64,000 nt of DNA from Cotesia glomerata (Eukaryota > Arthropoda > Insecta > Hymenoptera > Braconidae): assembly GCF_020080835.1 (NCBI RefSeq), contig NC_058158.1, positions 21,538,430-21,602,429 on the forward strand, given 5' to 3'. The notes under the pieces were generated by a model. It saw only the letters and a program-made list of their open reading frames with translations, was not told where the DNA came from and did no database searches. The translations under genes were made by a program, and so were the position numbers. Below, piece by piece: positions 11,596 to 22,998 of this stretch (within the stretch, counting starts at the first letter, position 1; the number at the start of each line of letters is the position of its first letter).

Positions 11596-12230
11596 GTGAA
11601 TTGGCCAAACTTAGATTTTGAATACAATTTGGACCGATTCAGACTGATAGATGTTGAGAAATCTCAAAAAAACTGTGAAAAAAATTTTTTCTTAAGTGGT
11701 TTTTTTTTAATAACTTTTGAACGGCTCTATCGATCAACTCTAAAAACTAATCAGCTCTTAATCTCGGAAAACCACGTCAATCGCCACTAATTCGGTCAAA
11801 ATCGGTTGATTCGTTCGAAAGATATCGTGCAGAAAAGAAAACCGAAAAAGAATGTTTTTTCGGAATTACTCCAAAATTCCTTGTTCGATCATTTCAAACT
11901 TTGAGATTTTTTATGAGGCTTAAAAAACTGCGTTGAATGCCATCAACCGCGTGAAAATTTGTTCATTCATTCAAAAGTTATTGCGATTTGAAAATTCAAA
12001 AAATAGTTTTTCATCAAACTTATATCAGACTTTTGAACTCGAAGAGCCCAAGCTCAAATGCATGAAAAAGCTATTTCTTTGAGCTCAGAGAACTCAAAAC
12101 AACACATAAATTGTATTTTTGAGCTTGAAGAGCTCAAAAACGGCCTAAGTGCAATTTTAAGCGTCCAGGTATGGGATTAGCGGGGAGTTTTAGGGATGGC
12201 CTTCAGGGTCAACCGTTTTCCTAATTTTTT
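11596..12230 (-). repeat. MAR repeat, left-arm half only
   Basis: Blocks GAACGGCTCTATCGATCAAC, CAATCGCCACTAATTCGGTC, GCCATCAACCGCGTGAAAAT and the terminal GGATGGCCTTCAGGGTCAAC match the left half of the MAR family in minus orientation. There is no (GT)n or right arm; the copy starts abruptly near 11596. Confidence 0.65.
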
Positions 12231-12459
12231 TATCATGCCATATTTAGTTCCTGTCATAATCTGTACTTTTTTGCCTATTACTTGTACAAAATAATTTCGA
12301 TGTTTCACATCTGCCAGGCGTCCAGTGACGGCTCACAATTTTTTTTTTTCTTAAGTCTCATCTACCCAATTTCTGTGAAGTTGTAAATTGTAAAAAAATG
12401 ATATGTCATAAAGAAGTTTCACTTCTTACCTGTGTACTCTGGTACACACACATATTTTA
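12231..12459. other. Spacer, no feature
   Basis: AT-rich spacer with a T-run near 12341-12352. No (GT)n array is present here at the 3' flank of the adjacent minus-strand R1-like element; instead there is a short ACACACACA on the plus strand (12445-12453). Confidence 0.35.
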
Positions 12460-12656
12460 TTTTTATAGAGAAGCGAAAAAAATCTTCCTAAGACACCACT
12501 ATCATTGAAAGATGATGGTCGGTAGTGTGGGATTTTTACCCACTAAAAGAAACTCCTCTCTCTTCCCCCGTGGATGGTACGGAGATGACTGAATCGGAAC
12601 CGCGTAAGCATTACTTCAATTCAGTCCGTGTTGCGTCTCGCGACGGTTTCTACTAG

Positions 12657-14128
12657 TTACTGGTCTCTTTCTGCGGTTTTTCCTCTTAAAAGACGCTGTC
12701 CATAGGCTGCGACAGCTGACCAGTTATCTTCTTTTTTTAACATGCAGGTTACCAAGCTCTCAGGGGAGAGCGTGGTGCCAATAGTTTCTTCAGTGCTGCT
12801 TCTGTAGTCCTTCCACCGATCACACTCGAAGAACGTGTGCTCGGCATTGAAAATTTTTTCTGGGCAGTATTTGCACATTGTTGTGCTGTGCAGATCCATC
12901 TTGAAAAGATAGGCATTGAATTGCCCGTGTCCCGTCAATAGCTGGATGAGGAAGAAGTCTGTTTCTCCGTGGTTCCGAGAAAGCCAGGCGTTTATGTTCG
13001 GAATCAGGCGTGCTGTCCATCTGCCTGTTTCCCCGGTTGTCTATCGGTCCTGCCACTCATGTAGCGTTTCCGTTTTTGCCTTCGCTCTTGCCTCCATAGA
13101 GTTGTCACCATTTATTTTGGTGTCATAGATTTTCAGTCTCTTGAATGCTAGTAAGTCGATTGGTGCGGCTTCTACTATAACCAATACGGCCGCTTCTGAA
13201 ACCACGCGGTAGACACAGGTGACTCTGAGCGCTCCTCGTCGTTGCACTGCCACTATCTTGCGCCGGTAGGTCTTCTGCTTAAGGATATCTGCCCATATCT
13301 CCGCTCTGTAGAGTAATATCGAGTGAACTACTTCTAGAAGCACCCTCTTTTTTCTGGTTCGTAGTCCCACCGTGTTGGTCATGATTCTCGACAGGTTTGA
13401 TACTGTCTTGTCAGCTTTTACGCAAGCGTTTTCGAGGTGTTCTCGGAAAGACAGCTTTTCATCGATCACTACTCCTAAATAACGCAGTGCCCTTGTAGAA
13501 GTGAGTGTTGTCCCGCCCATGTCAATGACGAAAGGTTTTGGGAACCATTTTTGACGTGTTTAGATGACCATTTCGGTTTTCTGCTTGGCAAGTTTTCGAT
13601 GATGTTTCTCAAGCCAATTTTCAACGGTGTCGATGTTTTCCGAACCAGTAGTTCTGCCTCCTCGGCACTGTCTACTACTATCGTAGCTGCGACGTCGTCC
13701 GCGAAGCCTGTGAGTTGCACTTGCTTTGGCAGCGGAATTTTCAGGAGTTTGTCATAGTCCGCGTTCCATAGGTCAGGCCCCATGATTGAACCTTGCGGCA
13801 CGCCAACCGTTATGTCATGTTCTTGAGGGCCTTCCGTCGTTTCTGCTATCAGCGTTCTTTTGTCGAGATAGTCATCAACTATTGCTAGATTTTCTGGCTT
13901 CACGTCAAATTTGTGCTCTAAGGCATCTTTCTGGATCACGCCAACTGTCGACTGTCTTTTTCGGAAGCCATGTTGGTTTGTGGCAAAGCCTCCAGCATGA
14001 TCGATGTCGTTGCGTAGTCTTCCCTGTATAAGCTTTTCAAGCAGTTTCCCTGCAATGTCAAGCATGCAGAGTGGTCTGAACGACGAAGGTGTTATAGGGC
14101 TACCTTTACCTTTGTCTAACAGAACCAA
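12657..14128 (-). pseudogene. R1-clade ORF2 remnant: reverse transcriptase and C-terminal CCHC
   Basis: Three frame segments on the minus strand: about 14128-13475, 13520-13041 and 13056-12657. The first contains RPLCMLDIAGK, NQHGFRKRQST, GVPQGSIMGP and FADDVA, so RT motifs before and after the palm core are present. The block between GFRKRQST and DDYLDKRT is much too short: the segment with the motif A catalytic aspartate, present as LDIKNAF in the relatives at 43 and 52 kb, is deleted. The second segment has RYLGVVID and a thumb-like region. The third ends with CKYCPEKIFNAEHTFFEC, the CCHC finger typical of R1-clade ORF2. FADD replaces the usual YADD. It cannot encode active RT. Confidence 0.7.
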
Positions 14129-14219
14129 TCTCTGCCACTTCCAAGTCGTTGGAAACGTGCCGGTTGCTCGTTACCTCTGGTGTCGAAGAAAGCAGCGCCC
14201 CATTCAGCCGATTTAGCAT

Positions 14220-15154
14220 TGAAGTCACCAGCTCGACAACATTGACGTCGAACTTAGTGATCACATTTTCTATATTTGCCAGTTTCTGTTAGAACACACT
14301 AATGCCTTCGTTAGTAAGAGACAGACGCTCATAAAGTAGGTTGTAGGGGTTTGAATCGAGACAAAACCTGCTCCACTTCCGCTGTTGTTGACGGTAACGT
14401 TCTTTGTGTTCACAATCCAGATTGCTGTCATGCCAGTTTCGTCTGCGAACCATGCTCTATCTTGGAGGTTTAGATATTATTCACAAATAAAGGCGGAAGT
14501 GACTGTGACTCTCTGATTTTTTTGCGAGTTGTGAAAGCAATACGTTTAAATTTTGGGGATCATCACAGTTAAGCAAGTAACGTACTCTCCGTGAGTCCCG
14601 CCACGAGTATATGGTGTGGTGTTAAATCATGTCACTGAAACTAACAGTTACCGCTGCGGAAAGTGTACTGACCGAGCAAGGCCTCGTGACACTATCAAAT
14701 TATTTGGCAACGCAGGTAAGCTCAAAGATTTGGGGATTAAACTAGACAGATACACACGAACGAGACTCTCCCAGGGGGGATAAGTATTATGGCTCAAACA
14801 GGTCTTATGGCTGCACCTCCCCGCATGGGCCCCGCTGGTAACTGGTCGGGTTGTTATTATATTAGCGATCAGGCTAACGCAGTTGTCGAATGGGTTTGAT
14901 ACAGTTGACTGAGTACGAGGACAGATCGATATTAAATTCAATTCCATTCACATCTGTCCAATGATAGCGTTGAAGCTTGAGGGCAGGGTTTTTTCTTGCC
15001 CGCAAACTTGGCTGTGTTTTTGTTGCGTGAGGGTAGGACAAATATACGTGCAAGTATAACTCTTTTGAGCCCAGGTATCGGCCTCTTCGGAGGTAGGCGA
15101 AAGCCTCACCATGTCTTCTTCTGTTCACAGATAAAACAAACGTGGATCTTCTCT
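14220..15154. other. Interior of the decayed R1-like element where ORF2 endonuclease is expected
   Basis: By position this should be the ORF2 N-terminal apurinic-type endonuclease. I cannot find its usual motifs (N-H, AEP, GDFN, SDH) in any minus frame. Sequence near 14480-14640 does not look like the flanking element. Either heavy decay or a foreign insertion is possible. Confidence 0.3.
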
Positions 15155-16616
15155 TCAAAGACTCGCTGGCGGAGTAAATTCTGCGCCAACACACATTTTT
15201 TTAGGTTTCCTTGAAGAATGCGCGTCATTTCTGCCCTCTCGTAGCTTCGGCAAGTGCGGTGCGGAATGCCTTACAAGCCCCGGAGTCTGGAACATGACAT
15301 AAGCCATCTGGAGCTTCTTTGTTCGGTGTGCAAAGGAAGCACTTTGGCTGTTCAACGCAGTCTACAGCTTTGTGGCTTTCTCCCCGCATTTAAAACATCA
15401 CTTGCTACGGTCAGGCCCCTTACAGGAGTTTGTCACGTACCCGTATCCGAGGTATCTGATACAGCGTGTTACTTTAACAACTAGGCGAACGCGGCAGTTA
15501 ACCCATCCGATCATTATACGGGCCTTGTCAAGGATTTTGATCGCACTAGCCTCGTCTATCTCGCAGGAGGCTGCCTCGTGGTGTAGGTTTTGTCAGATTC
15601 ACACGTTTTATCTCCAGGTTGTCAGTAAAGTCACGTTTGAGTGCTTCGCGAACGTCGCTCTCGGTAGAGATTCTATTCAACTCAAGGATCTTGATCGTTG
15701 TTTTTGGTGTGAGTGTTCTGACTGTACCGATGTTAGCGGTTGCTGTTTTTATTGCAGCCGTAAAAGCAGTAGTGTCTTCAGTCTTGCGACCCATTTCTAG
15801 AAGAACGCCCCCGCGCTTCGTTTGCTTAATAGACTTTATGTCTACTCCAGTCTCTGTCGGGTTAACTTTGGCCTTGATTTCCTTGAGGAGATCGGCGTAC
15901 GTTCACCCTTCAGCTGGTTGAACAAGCACAGCCTTTGTTCTTGTCTTTTTCCTCCTCGGTTTCTTTGAACCACCCTTACTTGGCTGGTTTTGGGCTTCAG
16001 AAGATTGTGCCACTGGTTCCTGTTCTCTTTCCTTCTTTTTCTTTTGCCAAGTCACTTTGGTCCAGGTATCATCCCGGGCTGTCTTTTTCTGTGCTGGCTT
16101 GTCAATTTCTGAGAAAGGGCTGAGCGTGGACAGCGGCCTCTTCTTGTTGTTGCCCTTTCCTTGCTGTGGTAGTTTCTTAGGAGTGACCAGAGGTGACTGT
16201 GGTTTTTTGCTCAGACTCGAAGATATTTGAATCGTTGCCGCCGACATCGTTGGTGATTTGTTGGCCAGCCTATATACCGTACTAATAGACGTAACCAATT
16301 TTCCGATCTCATGATGGAGATTCTTCTTGTCTTTTATAAAGTCAGCTAATTCTTCGATCTTGCTATCGAGCCTCTTCATTGGCGACTGTTAGCCGGTGGC
16401 AGTCGGTGCAGAGTTAATCCTTCCTCGGTAGGTTTGAATACTGACGGGAGCAAAAGGTCCTCCACTTATTGGAGGGACTTTCATTGGCTGTCCATCTTCT
16501 ACTATCTGTGCTGTTTTCATGCTTCCTGTAGCATTTCCAGAAAGAAGAGCTATGGGTTCCACCCTGCTATCGTAACGGTCGCTTGATAACAACGAGTTCA
16601 GGCCTGACATTTCCAT
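15155..16616 (-). pseudogene. R1-clade ORF1 (Gag-like) remnant
   Basis: Minus-strand segments at 16616-16389, 16379-15903 and 15794-15546 encode a lysine- and proline-rich N-terminal part (KKPRRKKTRTKA) followed by a middle Gag region (RTLTPKTTIKILELN) similar in position to the ORF1 of the 46-kb copy. Zinc-knuckle-like cysteines can be read around 15110-15400 in a shifted frame. ORF1 proteins of this clade bind element RNA. Several frameshifts break it. Confidence 0.6.
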
Positions 16617-16748
16617 ATCGTTGTTTGCTAGGTTTGGTCCACCCCGAGTATTTTATTTTCTCGGAATCTGACATTATTGCCGGAATTTCCCCTATCCACC
16701 ACCTAAGGAGGCGCCCGATGCGGGAGAGCTGCTCGACACGGGTCCTCT

Positions 16749-16751
<3 letters not shown>

Positions 16752-16818
<67 letters not shown>
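16752..16818. repeat. (GT)n microsatellite
   Basis: About 33 GT units. It forms the 5' junction of the minus-strand R1-like element and continues on its other side into a MAR arm. Confidence 0.95.
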
Positions 16819-16820
<2 letters not shown>

Positions 16821-16996
16821 CCCTCTTATAAATTTTGAACGGCTTGACCGATTCGATCGTGGTTAGCGCCTTTCGAAAGGGCTTGACAAAACTTAGAATT
16901 GCATTTCAGTTTGGGCCGATTTGGACAAGTAAATTTTGAGAAATCTCAAGATGACTACAAAAACTATTGGGAAAACGGTTGACCCTGAAGGCTGTA
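16819..16996 (-). repeat. MAR repeat, left-arm fragment with an anomalous junction
   Basis: AACCCTCTTATAAATTTTGA and GAACGGCTTGACCGATTCGA are the MAR left arm in minus orientation. Near 16970 it switches to GGAAAACGGTTGACCCTGAA, which is the MAR outer end in plus orientation, cut at GAAGGC by the sequence starting TGTAACGGGT. Two MAR pieces in opposite orientation are therefore joined here. Confidence 0.6.
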
Positions 16997-18870
16997 ACGG
17001 GTAATTTCCACGGTTTTGTCACGTCAGGGTAATTCGTGCGCCTGCTACCTTCCTTGGACCTGACTACCGTTTCTCAGATCCCCTCTCCGCCTGTCGGTAA
17101 ATGAACCAAAAGTCCTGCCACTGGGTAAAACAGCGTGACAAAATCTAATTAACCGACGGAAGACGGTAACAACTATAGATTTAGCAAAATTCAACGACCC
17201 CCTTGCTCGATTTTTAGCTCACCAGAGTCCAGGGTGAAAAAAGGAGGTGTTGGATTAATGCTAAATGCCAGATTACACTAGATTTAAATATTAACTTAGA
17301 AAGTAAGTAAATAACAATGCAAACAAATCAAATAAGATATAAACAAAATGGGATTTATTTGAAAAAGTCAATAAAACAGGAACTCAAAATACAAAGTTGA
17401 ACAAAAGTGTCTTCAAACAAAAGAAACAAAACAGTTATTATTTTCAAAATAAACAATCTAATTACAGTACCATGCGTCGGTACAGCGCACGCAAAAAGGT
17501 CAAAAACTGGTCAAAAACTTTTTACAAAGATTAATGTTCTCACACTTACAATCTCACCCGCTGTGAGCGCACAAATCGCGAACTACTTGGCAAAGCTGGT
17601 TCCCCGCTTCCCAGGGTGACTAGCCGTCAGTCCTGGGCCTAAACCTCTACCCCGAGAGCAAGTGGAAAGTATCCTCCTCGTCCCCACCTACTCGGCGTAT
17701 GATTCACCTACTGGATTTTGACAGAGGGTCAAAATCCAGGGAATGTCGAACTCTTGCTTAGTGCCAAAAAAAGTACTTACCAGTGTTCTAGACGAACAAG
17801 GCAAAGTTCCTTCAGTTGTTATTGCTGGAAGAGTGTTCACCACAATAACTGCACTGTCACAAGACTTCCTTTCCGTGCCAAAATTTTGGACTTTATCATA
17901 TTTAAAATTTTTACTTAAGGCGAACGAAATTTGCAATTTATCGCCATCTGTCCAGCGACATCGAACGAGCATTTAATCATAATTATTTATTATTTTAATC
18001 GTAATTTCGTTCATTCTCTATCCATTCGTCTCGCCAAATTGTAAGTTTTTATTTGCGAAACCAATTCTTTATTATTTTAATCGCAATTTCCTTCATTTTC
18101 TATCCATTCGTTTCGTCAAATTCACAATTCTTTATTATTTTAATCGCAATTTCTTTCATTATATATCCATTCGTCGATTTCCCATACTAAATCTTGCTCG
18201 GGACTTATAAAATTTTCGCTTACCTAAATTATTTCTCACAAAATAATAATCGTCATTTCTTTCATTTTATATCCATTCACCGCTTTCCCATACTAAATTG
18301 TCCTCGGGACTTAGCAAATTTTCTCACCGAGTAATAATTGTCATTCTTTTAATTTATTTACAATTCATTTCTTTTGCTCACTAAATTCATTCCATACTAA
18401 TTTTGATGGAAAGACTTAGAAAATATTCGCTCGTATAAATATTTTTGGGATTAATATTTATTTCAACGTAGTTGATTAATTAAATTATTAACTTTAGATA
18501 ATAAATAATAATAGAAAATATTTCTCAATTTTTAGAACGAGAATAAATACAAGATTTAACAAAATCAATCCTAGTTTTAATTATAACTAACTAATAAACT
18601 AAAATATACACGATAATTTCTAATTATTGTTTGAGACCTTGATAAATTAATAAATATTCATAAACATGAATCAAATCTTGAACAAAACGATAATTAATAA
18701 ACGAAACTTCAAAATGATTAAATAATACCAATATCTTATAAATTATTGTTATATTCAATAATAATATTCCATATAAATAAACCAATGATCATAGATTATA
18801 TTTCTTTGGAGACAATACTCAAATAAATTGTTAAACACCCCTAAATTAGTTAATACTTGGATTAAAAAAA

Positions 18871-18873
<3 letters not shown>
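16997..18873. other. Unclassified insertion beginning TGTAACGGGT; possible LTR-type sequence
   Basis: It begins exactly where a MAR copy is interrupted and starts with TGTAACGGGTAA, resembling the start of the LTR-like unit at 58336 (TGTAACAGGGTAA). I do not find a matching CCCGTTACA end before 18873, so it is truncated or unrelated. It contains a moderately GC-rich part (17000-17720) without convincing coding, and imperfect tandem repeats at 17985-18400. Confidence 0.35.
17985..18400. repeat. Imperfect tandem repeats (TTATTTTAATCG / TATCCATTCG)
   Basis: Units carrying TTTAATCG(C/T)AATTTC, TTCATT and TATCCATTCG recur near 17995, 18075, 18140 and 18250. The later units add CCCATACTAAAT and TCGGGACTTA. 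Spacing varies from about 65 to 120 bp. Confidence 0.6.

Positions 18874-18912
<39 letters not shown>
18874..18912. repeat. (TAA)n, 5' flank of a Dong-like element
   Basis: About 13 TAA units directly abutting GCGGTGCTTGC, the 5' end of the element. The same repeat resumes at its 3' end. Confidence 0.95.
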
Positions 18913-21900
18913 GCGGTGCTTGCTACGTGGCCTCCAAGCGGCGCATCGCGGGAAACGCAGACCATAACACCAGGTCTGTAGGCGAACGACGTAGCCGATG
19001 CAGTGGGCCAACTACCCACTGCATTGAAATACTGAGTTACAACAAGGCGTAATCTCAGAAGTGCTCCCCACAACCGGTCCTTTTCGGATGAGGACCATTC
19101 ATCAGGTGGGAGGAGCACGCCGGACCCGATGAACGATGACGACCCTGGCGCTTTAAGGACTTTCTTTAAGTGGACGGAGGAACTACGAGTCGACCTCTTG
19201 GTGTGCTACCAACGTAGCGAGCCGAGGGTGAGCGGTTATATGGCCCGGATGCACACTCTTTGGAGTGATATGCATCCGGAGCTAGAGCATTTTACGCCTA
19301 AACACCTGCGTAATTATGCCGCTTATCTTCGGCGTAATAGAAGATCGCTTGTGCCGGATAGAAGGCAGTCTAATAGACTTTCCTTTCCGGCGCAATTACA
19401 CCAAGAGCGACGACGTTCCTCCTTGGATGACAACAATCCCTTTATAGGACGGCAAGTAAGTATATCTAAAAAGATAACTTACTCCCAACAACAGCTAGAA
19501 GCGGTAAATGAAGATCTCCGTGCAAACATCCTGGAGGATTCCACCCTGCTCACTGTGAGCCAGGTTGTGTATGGTGCAGCAGTTTCGGCTTTTCCGAGAG
19601 AGAGACACTGTCTCTCGATCGAGGCAAGGTTGAGACAGCGCATCTCACAACTTGGACTCAAAATTGACAGATCCCGGAAACAGGTCTCCCGCATTCAGTG
19701 TGTGATTGAGTTTGAAACAACTCAAAGAGCATACACGCCCCGAATTCGGCGCATTGCTGCTGAACTTCGGTGGCGTCATCACACACTGAATAAGTGTACT
19801 CTTCTTGTCATCAAGGAAGAGTCTCTCAATAAATTGCGGGCTTTAGTGACTGCCAAAAAGTCACTAGAGAAAAGGCTGAAGCAGTTGGTCGACAACTCGT
19901 TGTTTCGATCCAGCCCTTCACGCTTTCTGACACCAAAGACCGATGTTACCGGGAATTATCCAACACCTGAGCGGGTGGAAGCTTTTTGGACTGAGTTGTA
20001 TGGAGATCAACCAAACGTGAACGCCAATACTCCAGCTCTGCACGACTTTAAAGCATTCTGTCGGGAACACCGTAGACAGAATGCTGATGAAGAGAGCCCT
20101 GCAGTCAGTGTGAATGAAGTTCGTTCAGCTCTAAATGGAAGCAAAAATTGGGCTGCCCCGGGACCAGATGGCATAAATGTCTTTTGGTGGAAGAAGTTTA
20201 CTTCTACCCACCTCCATCTGGCCCGTATATTTACATCGTACATTAGAGCTGACGAACCGATTCCAGACTGGCTCGTGGAAGGAGCGAACCGTACTCATAC
20301 CAAAAAGGTGACTTGTCTGACCCAAAGAATTACAGGCCTATCACCTGCTTGAATGCGGTTTATAAAATTTTTACAAAAATTTTAAACAACCGTATTTTGC
20401 ATGAGATAGAACCTGTATGGCAACAGATATATAAACAGCGTGGCAGCAAAAGAGGCCTGTCAGGTTGCAAAGAGAACTTGATAGTTGATCGATGTGTCAC
20501 ACAAGATGCGATCTACTATCAACGCAACCTGTCAATGGCCTGGATCGACTATCGCAAGGCATTTGACTCAACTTCTCATGAGTTGATTTTATATCTCCTC
20601 AAATGCCTGGGGGTCAATCCTGAAATAGTGGAATGCATTCGGCGTACAATGCAGCTCTGGCGAACGCGTTTTCACATTGGAAGTGGAAACGCATTGCACA
20701 TAACCGGAGTTGTAGAGTACAAACGAGGGGTCTTCCAAGGTGATTCCTTGAGCCCTCTGCTGTTTTGCATCTCACTGCTGCCTATATCTGTTGCTCTCCG
20801 TAAAACTCGTGGGTACTCTGTGGGGGCCTCCGGGTGATCGAAAATACTCGATTACCCATCTGCTTTATATGGATGACCTGAAGCTGTATAGTGCTGATGA
20901 AGATCATCTACAGGCGGCCCTTAACATCGTAGCAGAGTACACGCGGGATGTCGGAATGTCTTTTGGGTTGGACAAGTGTGCGGTCGTACATCTGGCGAGG
21001 GGTAAGTGCTCTGTTACGGGTGATGATGTCGAGTTGGTAGATGGGAGCGTTTTAAGACAATTAGACGCCGGAGAGTTGTATAGATATCTAGGAATGGAAG
21101 AGCACCGCATGCATGCGGTCTCCGAGATCCAAGCAACTCTCCGTAGCGAGTATGTTAGGAGACTCCGGAAAATTTGGTCCTCCGAACTTTCCGGCAAAAA
21201 TAAAGTCTCCGCTACTAACACGCTCGCTGTCCCAGTCTTACTATACTCTTTCGGTGTCTTAAAATGGGCCCGAAAGGATCTGCGAGATCTCGACATCAAA
21301 ACCCGTAAGACTATCAACATGAACCGGAGCATGCACCCCAATTCATCAGTCGCCAGATTATACCTCTCCCGGTCCATCGGTGGGAGAGGTCTGCAGAGTT
21401 TGGAGCGGCTGCATGATCGTTTGGTCCTGGGTTTAACACACGAAGTTGTCAATTTCACTGCAGACGAGGATGACTTTCTTATGCAAATTGTTCATAAACA
21501 TGAGAATGCGCATAAGGGGTCGTTCTTGTATAAGGCAGCTATATATGCAGCAAGAACCCTTGGTCTTGGAGAGATAAACGCTCTTATGGAACTCCGAAAG
21601 GAGGAATTCAAGAGCGTCATCAGGAACGCCGAGGAAAAACTACTCCTAGGCGAACTGATGGACAAGTCCATGCACAGCGTGTTCTTCAAACACGTGCGTG
21701 ATCATGGCTTGTCCACCCAGCTGACGTTTTCCTTCTTAAAGTCAGCTGGCCTGATGTCCGAGACTGAAGGGTTCATATTTGCTTGCCAAGATGGTGTCAT
21801 TAACACTCTAGAATACCGTAGCAAGGTGCTCCAGGTGCAGCTTCTGTTCACGTCATGTAGGATGTGTAAACAACACCCGGAGACGCTCATGCACCTTTTG

Positions 21901-22560
21901 TCAGCATGTCCTGTGCTGGCGAGAGGTGCATATATCCAGCGTCACAACGCTGCCCTGAGAGTACTGTACTACTATCTTCGTCATTACTACGGTATTGATA
22001 TGACACCAGTGCTGCCTTATCTGCCAGGAGATATTCCCCAGGTTGTTGAGAATGACAGTTGCAAAATTTATTGGAACATGCCGTTTGCAACAACTCGGCG
22101 GATAGATCACAACAAACCTGATATTGTGCTCTTCGACAAGGCTACTCGTGACATTTATGTCATTGAGTTCTCGGCCCCGGCTGAATACAACATCTCAGCC
22201 AAAGAAGAGCACAAAAAACAAATATATCAGGATCTCCTGTTTGAAATTGGCAAACTTTACCCAGGTTACCGTGTCAAGCTCGTCGTCCTGATTGTTGGCG
22301 TCCTCGGAGGGATGAAACAGTCTTTTGTATCCTCACTTGCCAGAGTTCCAGCTTGCTCATCAAAAGCTGAATTCTTGGCGGTCAGGATGCAGAAGGCTGT
22401 CATACTAGGTTCCCTCCGTCTACTTAGGAAAATGACTTTGGCCTGCTGTGATCACTAACCGCCTTGTTGTGCGGAGTGGTCCAGCAGTAATGGATGGAGC
22501 TCAGGCTGGGCCCTCGGAGAATCGGACTCCGGGGACAACCCCCCTGAGCATTTAATAACA
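18913..22560 (+). mobile_element. Dong/R4-like non-LTR retrotransposon in (TAA)n, plus-strand copy
   Basis: A 3.65-kb element with (TAA)n on both sides, a 216-bp 5' UTR, one long ORF (19129-22458, twice frameshifted) and a short 3' UTR ending GCATTTAATAACA. A single ORF with RT followed by CCHC and a restriction-like endonuclease is the R2/R4/Dong type. Dong of Bombyx is known to insert in TAA repeats, which fits the flanks. The 3' UTR can fold (CGGACTCCGGGG against CCCCCC). It is nearly identical to the copy at 61272-64000. Confidence 0.88.
19129..22458 (+). pseudogene. Dong-like ORF: RT, CCHC finger, restriction-like endonuclease (two frameshifts)
   Basis: ATG at 19129 begins frame 1. The reading shifts at about 20283-20310 (an extra base and a lost pair relative to the minus copy) and again at the five-G run 20822-20826 (the other copy has four G). 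Total length would be about 1100 residues. RT motifs: YRPITCLNA, WIDYRKAFDS (motif A), KRGVFQGDSLSPLL, and LLYMDDLKLY (catalytic box, YMDD). The C-terminus has CRMCKQHPETLMHLLSAC, a CCHC finger, then NKPDIVLFD and IEFSAP, the PD-D/E-type catalytic region of the element's restriction-like endonuclease. I see no obvious zinc fingers in the N-terminal 300 residues. The protein would nick its target and prime cDNA synthesis there. Confidence 0.85.
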
Positions 22561-22562
22561 TT

Positions 22563-22591
<29 letters not shown>
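22561..22591. repeat. (TAA)n, 3' flank of the Dong-like element
   Basis: About ten TAA units continue straight from the element's 3' end. Confidence 0.9.
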
Positions 22592-22593
<2 letters not shown>

Positions 22594-22912
22594 GAACACA
22601 TTTTAAACAATTAAACTTAAAAAAAAGGAATTATTTATATCTTTTAATTAAGTAATTTCCGGCTGTATAAACTCCGCTGTCACTTCCCTCCTTGCCTCAG
22701 TCCCTTTTCCCAACTCCTCAGCTGTCCCTTCTCTATCCAACGGTCCTCTTTCTCTGCCTCAGTCCCTTTTCCCACTAGCTGGGTCATAAGGCCATCTCTG
22801 CACGGAAAAAAAGTTGCAGCTATTATCACGATACAGTGTAGTAATCAGCACAATCTACGTATGACTATACTTTAGATGCGCATATACCCAATCTAGTGGA
22901 TCGTGATCATCA

Positions 22913-22914
<2 letters not shown>
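22592..22914. other. Spacer with a pyrimidine-rich direct duplication
   Basis: TGCCTCAGTCCCTTTTCCCA occurs twice (near 22695 and 22757) within a CT-rich stretch. The end has related TATCACGATA and TCGTGATCATCACGATA words next to the TA array. No coding. Confidence 0.5.

Positions 22915-22995
<81 letters not shown>
22915..22995. repeat. (TA)n microsatellite, interrupted once
   Basis: Two TA arrays split by AGCA near 22951. The right one borders the MITE at 22996. Confidence 0.95.

Positions 22996-22998
<3 letters not shown>

Larger units (their letters stand above)
12460..16750 (-). mobile_element. Decayed R1-clade non-LTR retrotransposon, distinct subfamily
   Basis: The 5' end on the minus strand abuts (AC)n (GT on plus, 16752-16818). 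ORF1 remains lie at about 15155-16616 and ORF2 remains at about 12657-14128. Gene order, C-terminal CCHC and RT motifs place it in the R1 clade, but it is clearly different from the copies at 40-54 kb. It is broken by frameshifts, an RT deletion, and a stretch at about 14220-14960 where I cannot read the expected endonuclease. The 3' UTR is shared with the fragment at 6.7-7.1 kb. Confidence 0.7.

Noticed and set aside
15372..15921. Plus-strand frames of 100-142 codons
   Set aside because: They lie opposite the minus-strand ORF1 remnant and show no motif of their own.
20904..21690. Opposite-strand frames over the Dong-like ORF, and their mirror images at 62142-62927
   Set aside because: Shadow frames of a coding sequence with clear RT and endonuclease motifs on the other strand.
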